Source: Dipteronia dyeriana (lineage: Eukaryota; Streptophyta; Magnoliopsida; Sapindales; Sapindaceae). Taken from it: a stretch of DNA of 64,000 nucleotides. The position numbers were made by a program, and so were the translations under genes. Below the pieces are notes generated by a model. The model did not search any database and was not told where the DNA came from. It worked only from the letters and a program-made list of their open reading frames with translations. This document shows positions 22,079 through 32,278 of this stretch, in pieces; position 1 is the stretch's first letter, and the number at the start of each line of letters is the position of its first letter. The stretch spans positions 14,463,291 through 14,527,290 of the forward strand of contig CM065301.1 in assembly GCA_032871835.1 (NCBI GenBank). The letters are read 5' to 3'.

Positions 22079-23165
22079 GATCTTAGGTTTGATGATGTGA
22101 TCAAAACCTATGGCTTCGAGCAAAACATCGATGAGCCTTGTGTCTACAAGCACATCATTGATAAGAAAGTAGTTTTATTGGTCCTATACGCAGATGATAT
22201 CCTACTAATTGAGAATGATGTGGGAGTGTCGTCTGATGTAAAGGGTTGACTGGCTAGCCAATTCCAAATGAAAGATTTGGGAGAGGCAAGTTATGTTCTA
22301 GGGATCCAACTTATAAGCTATCGTAAGAAAAAACTTATAGCACTGTCTCATGCATCATATATCGATAAGATTCTTATGCGATTTTCGATGTAAAACTCTA
22401 AAAAGGGTAATTTACCTTCCAAGTATAAAGTTCACTTGTCTAAGGAACAGTTTCCTAAGATAACTCAAGAAGTTGGGATGTGAGACGTGTTCCCTATGCA
22501 TCAGCAGTAGGTAGTCTAATGTATGCTATGTTATGCAGTGGGAGTAGTCAGTAGATACCAGTTCAACCCAAGATTGGATCATTGGGTTGCTGTCAAGACA
22601 ATTCTCAAGTATCTTCGGAGAACTAGAGACTATATACTAGTGTATTTTGGGCAGGATTTGATCCCGTTAGGATACACGGATTCTGATTTTCATCTGACAT
22701 GGATTCTATGAAATCCAGTTCTGGATCATTATTCGTTCTGGATCATTATTCACCTTGGGTGGTGGAGCCATTGTGTGGAGAAGTGTAAAGGAATCTTGCA
22801 TTGCTGACTCCACCATGGAAGCCGAATATGTAGCCGCTTGTGAAGATGCTAAAGAGGTTGTTTGGCTCCGTAAGTTCTTGAGTGATCTGGAAGTTGTTCC
22901 AGATCTGGATAAGCCCATCACACTTTATTGTGATAATAGTGGTGTTGTGGCTAATTCTAAAGAACCAACAAACCACAAGAGAGTGAAGCATATAGAGAGA
23001 AAGTATCATCTCATTAGAAAGATAGTGCAGAGAGGAGATGTGACCGTCACCAAGATAGCCTCACAAGACAATCATGTTGATCCATTTACGAAGACCTTAC
23101 CGGCTAAAGTGTTTTCGGGTCACCTAGATGGTCTAGGGTTACGAGACATGCCTCACATGCATTAG
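22079..23165 (+). pseudogene. 3' end of a copia pol gene (RT end and RNase H), truncated copy
   Basis: Nearly the same sequence as 29049-30150: GDVIKTYGF-type RT start, YADDIL (the YVDD box with Ala), MKDLGEASYVLGIQL, then RNase H (TDSDF, ADSTMEAEYVAACEDAKEVVW, LYCDNSGVVAN). It has its own lesions: a deletion removing the CTRPDIC region near 22530, a 20-bp duplication of a TCTGGATCATTATTC phrase near 22720-22750, and several shifts. The last frame 22755-23165 is intact to TAG. It joins LTR D at a polypurine-like AGTGGGAGAT. Confidence 0.88.
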
Positions 23166-23179
23166 TGCAAGTGGGAGAT

Positions 23180-24761
23180 TGTTGGGGTTTATGCCCTAAA
23201 GATGTAATTTGTAAATGGATTTATTAAATAAATAAAATAAAAAGTTCAATTCATTCTTGTTGTGTTGTTTATTATATAACTTGTGCATTTATTTAACATC
23301 CAAGGTTGTCGGATGTAATCTCAAACTGTGTATATGAGTGTCATATACAGATGGATACAGTAAGAGACGTGCAATCTAAAGAGTCCATAGATATCAAACA
23401 AAGATGGATACTTTATTTGTGGTTAATCTATAGCTGCGGTCCATTCCGTAATGTACGATGATACTATCCTGAATCATTCATATGAGATATGGGAATGGAG
23501 GCACTTTATATGATGTGATCATATAGGACTGGGGCATGATCTATATGAATCTCTCACCAAGATCCGTTTACCGATGAGATTCATATATATCAACTAAAGA
23601 TGGCTATATGTGGGTGATCTTAATCCTGAGTGTCTTATCGACTCCTTCAGGTTAGATCGTGGTCTTTGATATATCATGGGTGAGGTCAGATGCATTTCAT
23701 GATCAATATACTCCGTATGTTGGGATTACGGTTTGGCTTGTGCCTGGGAAGATTTGTACACAATAGTGGAATCCACTCCTTCTTGTGAGAAGTAGATGGT
23801 AGTTCCCTTAAGGGTTGATTCGGGGCTTGGACAATATGAGCGCTCTCCTAATTCCGTAAAGAAATATGATTTATTGTTCATTATAGAATCAACGGTACTT
23901 AAAGAATATATGTAATAAGTTTAAATTTAAAATACTTATTATCACTTTTAATATATTATACATATTTGAACAGAATAATTAAAAGATATATATAAACTAA
24001 TAACACAAGAGATTGCATTGAATGTAAATTGATGTGTCCATAAAGTAATAGTCAAAAGAAGAATTTATATAGGAAGTAATTACTTAATATATATATATAT
24101 ATATATATACACGTGCAACTGATATATAACAAAAGCAAGCAAGAGGCGTGCAACTATATATATATATATATAAAAGCAAGCAAGAATCGTGATATATATA
24201 TACATAAAGTCAAAAAAGGAATCAGCATAATATATATAGATATATTTGAGAAGCAAGCAGAATAGCATATTTGATATACATGAGTAAGAAAGGATCGTGA
24301 TATATATATATATATAAAGTCAAATTGAGAGCAGTAGAGACTAGAGACATATATATATTTGTGTACGAGCAGCGGTGCTATATATACATACATATTATTT
24401 CATGTTTTATGTGTTTTTGAAACACATAAAAGAAATAGTTTCTTCAATTTTCTATACATCTTTCATTCAAGTTCCTGAGACCGTGACACGCCCACACGTA
24501 ATTACCAGTCCCGGGAGATAGCGAGGAAGATCAAGTGGTTCAGACAGGAGCATATCGAAAAGTGAATGAGCCTCCAAACGTTGGTAAGATTTTCTTCTTT
24601 TGATTTTTGTTGATTACAATTTCATGTATTTACATATTGTATGTATTAGTTCCGAAAAATAATTACGATCCAAAGTTCACTGGTCCCAGATACAGATATG
24701 ATTTGTATAGAAAAATTTAAAACCTAGTTCCGCCGCGTGACCGGTGCACGGGGTTACAACA
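23180..24761 (+). repeat. Copia LTR D, shortened form (1582 bp)
   Basis: Starts TGTTGGGGTTTATGCCC, ends GGGGTTACAACA next to the primer site. Compared with LTR E it lacks about 590 bp (after TATATGTAAT, near 23915), and the LTR fragment at 44544-46000 retains that part, so the short form is the derivative. Contains TA-rich runs at 24090-24110 and 24150-24170 with repeated AAAGCAAGCAAGA words. Confidence 0.93.
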
Positions 24762-24763
24762 AT

Positions 24764-24776
24764 TGGTATCAGAGCC
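24764..24776 (+). promoter_or_regulatory. Primer-binding site, initiator tRNA-Met
   Basis: TGGTATCAGAGCC two bases inside LTR D, the standard complement to the 3' end of plant initiator tRNA-Met, used by most copia elements. Confidence 0.93.
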
Positions 24777-26246
24777 AATTTATTTTTCGGAACAGGAAAT
24801 TATTTTCGATGCTCCTGTATATATGAATTGTGTATGCACAATTTAAATTGATTGTATGATGTTTTTATATGTATATTTCTTGTTTTAATTTACAAAAACA
24901 TGAATGATCGTTAATTATATATATATATATTTTATTGTTATTGTATTGTAAAAAAAAATTTGTAACCTATATTGAAGACCTGGAAAAATCGTGAAGATGA
25001 ATTCATGAGATGAATCGGAGTGACCTGAATAGATTGGAAGATATCTGAAGTTACTAGAAGACCAAAGAATGCCTTGGGAAATTTTTGTAATTTTAGATTC
25101 CAATTTTTAGGTTAAATAATCCACAGTACTCGGTCAATTCATGTATGCTTTATATTATGTGATGATAAAAGTATTGTCATGCCTACATATGTCATTTAGA
25201 TTAGATGTGCCTACAAAAATATATTTGATATGTCATACATGCATCATACCCTGATATTTTATGTATTTTTTTTAATATGATTAAAATGGGCAATATACAT
25301 AATTGGCTATGAACAATGAGATTAGTTTTTAATGGTTAGAAAACTTGGTAATTCTCATTAATATTAATCTAGTTATTAAAGAGTTTAATAAGTTAGATTA
25401 ATAAGATCATTTATTGTAATTATGATTAATATGATTAATTACCTAATAATAAATTAACCGAATAAAGTGTTAGAGTTTTAATTGTTAAAACTTGGTAAAC
25501 ATTATCATAATAATCTGACCTTAGTAAATAGTTTACTGAATCTTAGATTGTTAACTAATAGATTAGATTTTTAATTGTTAAAAATCATTAATAATTTATT
25601 AGTTAATTAGAATTTGGTTCTAATTAGTTAATGCGCTAGATAACTTAATTAAAGTTAGTCGTTTAATCATGTAGAGTCTAGGTGCATTAACGGTTAATAG
25701 AAAACCCTAATTTTAAAATAGTGAGTGGGAGAGGGATATATGACAAATATTTCTCGCGGTCTCCATCATTAGTTCAACACCGTGAGATCCGAATGGGGCC
25801 TCGTGACGGCTTTGTTTTCGTCCTCCCTAAGGAGGGTTTCCACAAAGGTCAATACCAAGGTTGACTTCCTAGCGGATAGGATTTCTGAGGGTATTTCAGG
25901 ATTGACCGACCCTAAGGCGGCAATTCTCGAGTTAAGATCGTGAGATCTGAAATGGTGGGTTACACTCACGAAGGTTTTGATTAAGTTTGTTAATTAAAAA
26001 CCTGACCGAATGAACGATGGTTGAATGATATGGAATAAGAGTTATTCTAGAATATCATTTGATTGAGAATGTCCCAGTCCAACATGCAAAGACTTGACCG
26101 ACCCTAAGGCGGCACTTCTTTGTGGTATGTTGAATTGTCGTGGTATAATAACTAGTTTTAGGGTAGTTCTGGTTCGTTAAATATGTTCATGCATCTTGTT
26201 TAAATTTATGTCAAAGCACTCGCACTTGTTTTAAATAAATGACTGA
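24777..26246 (+). other. Untranslated leader of the nested copia element
   Basis: About 1.5 kb between the primer site and gag. No supported ORF; AT-rich, with two copies of a GACCGACCCTAAGGCGGCA phrase (about 25904 and 26096), each followed by AT-rich sequence. Short frames on either strand show no retroelement or host motif. Confidence 0.6.
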
Positions 26247-27060
26247 ATGAATGTTTTATTTATTTCAGCAATAATGTTTTCTGCATTACTTCATATTCTC
26301 GCAAACGACAAATTAACTGGTGATAACTACACTAAGTGGAAACTTAACATTAATGTAATATTGGTCACCAAAGACCTTAAGTTTGTGCTTACGGAGGAAT
26401 GTCCTCCAGCGCCTGCTACCAATGCCACACGAACTATTCGTGAGGCATACGAGTGATGGGTCTCATCTGATGTGAAGACTCGAACATATCTGTTGGCTTC
26501 TATAACAGACATGCTTGTCACAAAGCATGAAGCAATGACTTCGGCATTCTAAATCATGGAGTCGTTGCAAGCTATGTTCGGGCAGCCCTTCGAGCAAAGC
26601 GACATGAAGTTGTTCGTTCCGCTATGCTCACTCGTATAAAGAAAGGTACGTCAGTTCGGGAACATGTCCTGAGCATGATGTTCTACTTTAACAAGGCAGA
26701 AGTCAATGACGGGGCCATTAACGAACCCAGTCAAGTGAGCATTATACTGACGACTCTTCCGAAGAGTTTCGATCAGTTTAAGAGCAACTACATGATGAAT
26801 AAGTTAAAGTTTAGTCTTACACAGTTGCTCAATGAGCTTGCTACCTTTGAGTCTTTAATTAAGGACAATAAGGGAAAGACCGGTGAGACAAATGTTGCTG
26901 AACCATTTTCCTCCTCAAATAATAATAAGAAGAGAAAGAGGTCTACTGGGAAAGCGAAGGGTAAGCCCAAACCCAAGAAAGCCCAAAGCAAGAAGAAGTC
27001 CAAGAAAAGTAAATATGATTTACTTGTTATTGAGTCGTGTTTAGTGGAAGATGATTCTTC
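26247..27060 (+). pseudogene. Gag of the nested copia element
   Basis: Copia-type Gag: LTGDNYTKWKLNINVILVTK is the typical N-terminal block (DNYxxWK), later LNELATFESLIK and a very basic tail (KKRKRSTGKAKGKPKPKKAQ). No CCHC zinc knuckle is visible. Stops at about 26454 (TGA), 26550 (TAA) and a frameshift before 26624. The frame from 26624 then runs on into protease and integrase. Confidence 0.82.
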
Positions 27061-28440
27061 ACCCTGGATAGTTGATTCGGGGGCCACTAACCATGTTTGT
27101 TCTTCTTTACAATGGACTGATTATTGGACACAGTTAGAGGAGCAAACATTCTCAATGCGTGTGGGGTCAGGGGATGTCGTGTTGGCACGAGCAGTGGGCG
27201 TAGTTAGATTACGTTTTTGTAATAATTATATACTGTTGGACAATGTATTTTATATTCCCGAATTTACACGGAATTTGATTTTCGTTTCTAAGTTGTTAAA
27301 ACAAAAATATTCTATTTTTTTTAATAATAAGTCTGTTATTATTGGAAAGAATGATCTGAATATTTGTTCAAGAATTAATGAAAACAATTTGTATGTGTTA
27401 AAACCGTTAATACATACTATACTGCTCAACATCGAAATGTTTAAGGTTGAAAAAACAAAAACTAAACGACATAAGATTTCTCCAGATAATGACACGTATC
27501 TCTGGCATCTAAGACTTAGTCATATCAACCTTGACCGGATAGACAGATTAGTAAAAAGCGGACATTTAAGTGAGTTAAAGGTTGACACCTTACCTGTCTG
27601 CGAATCTTGTCTGAAAGGTAAGATGACTAAGAGACCTTTTACTGGAAAAAGGCTTAGAGCTGAAGAACCGCTAAAGCTTATACATACAGACGTCTGCGGA
27701 CCGATGAATGTTAAAGTTAGGGGTGGTTATGTCACCTTTATAGATGACTACTCAAGATACGGATACGTCTACCTGATGTAACCAAAGTCAGAAACATTTG
27801 AAAAGTTTAAAGAATTTCGAGCTAAAGTTGAGAATCAATTAGGTAGGACTATCAATTCACTACGACCGGATCATGGAGGTGAGTACCTTAACCAAGAGTT
27901 TGAAGACTTCATGGTAGAGCATGGGATAGTTTCCAACTCACAGCTCCCGGTACACCTCAGCAAAATGGTGTAACGGAGAGGAGAAATAGAACCCTAATGG
28001 AAATGGTAAGATCTATGATTAGTTTCTCATCATTACCAAATTCCTTATAGGGATATGCATTACAAACAGCGACATACATTTTGAATGTAGTGCCATCCAA
28101 ATTTGTTCCTAAGACTCCCCTAGAGTTGTGGAATGGTGGTAAAGCTAGTTTACAATATTTCCACATATGGGGGTATCCAGCACACGTGCTGAAGAACAGA
28201 ACTGGAAAGCTAGACTCTAAGTCTGTTGTCTTCCTGTTTGTAGGATACTTCAACGAGACCAGAGGTGGACACTTCTACAGTCTTGAAGATAACAAAGTAT
28301 TTGTATCGACAAATGTAACGTTTCTTGAGGATAATTACATTAGTGAACATAAACCTCGTTCCAAGATTGTATTAAATGAGTTGGAGTCTGGTGAGTCTGG
28401 TGAGACTAGTGCTTCATCAACAAGAGTTGTTATTCCATAA
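27061..28440 (+). pseudogene. Protease and integrase of the nested copia element
   Basis: The protease has WIVDSGATNHVC (D-S-G). The integrase has the H-H-C-C finger (HLRLSHINLDR ... CESCLKGK), HTDVCGPM for the first Asp, a degenerate second-Asp region (RPDHGGEYL near 27870, usual form SDRGGEY) and the ERRNRTLMEM Glu block near 27975. Stops at 27779 (TAA) and frameshifts near 27940, then frame 28081-28440 covers the integrase tail (LELWNGGKASL, VGYFNETRGGHFY). Confidence 0.85.
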
Positions 28441-28455
28441 ACATATGAGAGTCAG

Positions 28456-30150
28456 ATGGTTCCTGATCAGGATACACTACCACCTAGAGGTAGTGAGAGG
28501 GTTGTGAGACAACCTGAACGTTATTTATCTATAGGTGAGGGACAAGTTGTTGTCTCTGCTAATAGTGTTGATGATCCATTGATATTTAAGAAAGAAATGG
28601 AAGATCCAGATAAAGAGGAATGGCTTAAAGCCATGAATCTCGAGATGGAGTCTATGTACTTTAACTCAGTCTGGGATCTTGTAGACTTATCAGATAGGGT
28701 AAAACCCATAGGGTGTAAGTGGATCTACAAGAGAAAGAGAGGAATATATGGGAAGGTAGAGACCTTCAAGGCAAGGCTAGTGGCCAATGATTATACCCAG
28801 AAAGAGGGGGTCGAATATGAATAAACCTTCTCGCCAGTAGCCATGTTTAAGTCTAATAGGATTCTCTTATCCATTACTGCCTATTTTGATTATGAAATTT
28901 GGCAAATTGACGTCAAGACTGCATTCTTGAATGACAATCTTGATGAGAGCATCTATATGATGCAACCAGAGGGATTCGTGTCTCCAGATCAAAAGCAAAA
29001 GGTTTGCAAGCTGCAAAGGTCAATTTATGGACTTAAGCAAGCATCTAGATCTTAGAACATTAGGTTTGATGATGTGATCAAAACCTATGGCTTCCAGCAG
29101 AACGTCGATGAGCCTTGTGTCTACAAGTGCATCATTGATAAGAAAGTAGTTTTCTTGGTCATATACGTAGATGATATCCTACTCATTGGGAATGATGTGA
29201 GAGTGTTGTCTGATGTAAATGGCTGACTGGCTAGCCAATTCCAAATGAAAGATTTGGGAGAGGCAAGTTATGTTCTAGGGATCCAACTCATAAGGGATCG
29301 TAAGAACAAACTTATAGCACTGTCGCAGGCATCATATAACGACAAGATTCTTATGCGATTTTCGATGCAGAACTCTAAAAAAGGTAATTTACCTTCCAGG
29401 TATGGAGTTCACTTGTCTAAGGAACAGTTTCCTAAGATACCTCAAGAAGTTGAGGATATGAGACGTGTTCCCTATGCATCAACAGTAGGTAGTCTCATGT
29501 ATGCTATGTTATGCACGAGACCGGACATCTGCTATGCAGTGGGAGTAGTCAGTAAATACCAGTCCAACCCAGGATTGGATCATTGGGTTGATGTCAAGAC
29601 AATTCTCAAGTATCTTCGGGGAACTAGAGACTATATACTAGTGTATTCTGGGCAGGATTTTATCCCGTTAGGATACACAGATTCTGATTTTCAGTCAGAC
29701 AAGGATTCTATGAAATCCACTTCTGGATCAGTATTCACCCTGGGTGGTGGAGCCATTGTGTGGAGAAGTATCAAGGAATCTTGCATTGCTGACTCCACCA
29801 TGGAAGCTAAATATGTAGCCGCTTGTGAAGCTGCTAAAGAGGTTGTTTGGCTCCGTAAGTTCTTGAGTGATCTGGAAGTTGTTCCAGATCTGGATATGCC
29901 CATCACACTTTATTGTGATAACAGTGGTGTTGTGGCTAATTCTAAAAAACCAAGAAGCCACAAAAGAGGGAAACATATAGAGAGAAAGTATCATTTCATT
30001 AAAGAGATAGTGTAGAGAGGAAATGTGATTGTCACCAAGATAGCCTCACAAGACAATCATGTTGATCCATTTACGAAGACCTTACCGTTTAAAGTGTTTT
30101 CAGGTCACCTGGATGGTCGAGGGTTACGAGACATGCCTCACATGCTTTAG
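28456..30150 (+). pseudogene. RT and RNase H of the nested copia element
   Basis: Starts upstream of CKWIYKRKRG and KARLVANDYTQKEGVEYE, then the RT blocks QIDVKTAFLND, YGLKQASRS, YVDDILLIG, MKDLGEASYVLG. RNase H has YTDSDF, TMEAKYVAACEAAKEVVW and LYCDNSGVVAN. Stops: TAA at 28822, TAG at 29053 (the Trp of ASRSW), TGA near 29224, TAG at 30013. Almost identical to 22079-23165 but with different lesions. Confidence 0.9.
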
Positions 30151-30164
30151 TGCAAGTGGTAGAT

Positions 30165-31808
30165 TGTTGGGGTGTATGCCCTAAAAATGTAATTTGTAAA
30201 TGGATTTATTAAATAAATAAAAGGAAAAGTTTAATTTATTCTTGTTGTGTTGTTTATTATATAACTTGTGCATTTATTTAACATCCAAGATTGTCGGATG
30301 TAATCTCAAACTGTGTATATGAGTGTCATATACAGATGGATACAGTAAGAGACGTGCAATATAAAGAATCCATAGATAGCAAATAAAGCTGGATACTTTA
30401 TTTGTGGTTAATCTATAGCTGCGGTCAATTCCGTAATGTACAATGATACTATCCTGAATCATTCAGATGAGATATGGGAATGGAGGCACCTTATATGATG
30501 TGATCATATAGGACTGGGCCATGATCTATATGAATCTCTCACCAAGATCCGTTTACCGATGAGATTCATATATATCAACTAAAGATGGCTATATGTGGGT
30601 GATCTTAATCCTGAGTGTCTTATCGACTCATTCAGGTTAGATCGTGGTCTTTGATATACCATAGGTGAGATCAGATGCATTTCCTGATCAATATACTTCG
30701 TATGTTGGGATTGTGGTTGGGATTGTGGCTGGGAAGGTTTGTACACAATAGTGGAATCCACTCCTTCTTGTGAGAAGTAAATGGTAGTTCCCTAAAGGGT
30801 TGATTCGAGGTTTGGACAATATAAGCGCTCTCTTAATTCCGTAAGAAAATAGGATTTATTGTTCATTATAGAATCAACAGTACTTAAAGGATATATGTAA
30901 TTAGAGGGGTATAACGGACATTATGACCTAGCTCTAACGGACATTATGACCTAGCTCTAATTATGAACTACTGTGGAGGATCACACCATGTGTAATAGCT
31001 ATATCGATGGACACCGAGTTGTATCGGTCTGTGTAAAAGCGTCTACAGTTGAGAGAGTACAACTTCGGGTTTTTAGTGGAATAATACCAGAGTTAATAAT
31101 CAAGGAATATTAATTAAAGAGTTTAATTAATGATTCCGATGATTATTGGAGCTCAAAATTATGTGGGTCCCTTAGGTCCCCTTGCTAACCCGATCGATTT
31201 AGATAACAAGGATCACGGTTAATTAATTGGATTGTCCAATTTATTGTGTAACAAAAGTGACACGTATATATTCAGGAATTAATTGAATAATGAGATTATT
31301 TAATTAATGAATGTTAATAGTTAAATTAATTAAATAATTAGATTATTTAATTATATTGATAATTATAAATTATTAATTAACTATTAATTGGAGGGTGTTA
31401 GTTGATATATGGATTTAGGTGAATATAAAATAATATGATTATTTTATTTTACTAAATCATTTATCTAAGTATTTGAATTTAAGCTTAAATTTAAAATACT
31501 TATTATCACTTTTAATATATTAGATATATTTGAAAAGGATAATTAAAAGATATATATCAACTAATAACACAAGAGATTACATTATATATAAATTAGTGTG
31601 TACATAAAACAATAGCCAATAGAAGAATTTACATACGATGTAAATACTTAATTTATATATATATATATATATATACACGTGCAACTGATATATAACAAAA
31701 GCAAGCAAGAGGCATGCAATGTGTAAGAAAGGAAGCAGCATAATATATATAGAAATATTTGAGAAGCAAGCAGAATAACATATTTGATATACATGAGTAA
31801 GAAAGGAT

Positions 31809-31846
<38 letters not shown>

Positions 31847-32278
31847 AAATTGAGAGAAGCAGAGACATATATATTTGTGTACGAGCAGCAGTGCTATATA
31901 TACATATATATTATTTCATGTTTTGTGTGTTTTTGAAACACATAGAAGAAATAGTTTCTTCAATTTTCTCTACATCCTCCATTCAAGTTCCTGAGACCGT
32001 GACACGCCCACACGCAGTTACCAGTCCCGGGAGATAGCGAGGAAGATCAAGTGGTTCAGACAGGAGCATATCGAAAAGTGAATGAGTCTCCAAACGTTGG
32101 TAAGATTTTCTTCTTATGATTTTTGTTGATTACAATTTCCTGTATTTACATATTGTATGTATTAGTTCCGAAAAATAATTACGATCTAAAAGTTCACTGG
32201 TCCCAGATACAGATATGATCTGTATAAAAAAATTTAAAACCTAGTTCCGCTGTGTGACCGGTGCACGGGGTTACAACA
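30165..32278 (+). repeat. Copia LTR E, full form (2114 bp)
   Basis: Starts TGTTGGGGTGTATGCCC after an AAGTGGTAGAT tract, ends GGGGTTACAACA. It includes the roughly 590 bp missing from LTR D (about 30905-31490) and, inside it, a short tandem duplication of ACGGACATTATGACCTAGCT (30917-30960). TA runs at 31657-31675 and 31812-31840. Joins the Tat antisense ORF at 32279. Confidence 0.93.

Larger units (their letters stand above)
23180..32278 (+). mobile_element. Ty1/copia LTR retrotransposon nested in Tat element 2
   Basis: LTR 23180-24761, initiator-Met primer site, long leader, gag-pol 26247-30136, LTR 30165-32278. Integrase precedes RT, which defines copia. LTR ends are TGTTGGGG...TTACAACA. 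The pol remnant at 22079-23165 sits directly upstream of the first LTR, so the block is pol-LTR-internal-LTR, as left by unequal recombination between two tandem or adjacent copies. The right LTR ends exactly at 32278 inside the antisense ORF of the Tat element. Gag-pol has at least eight stops. Confidence 0.9.
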
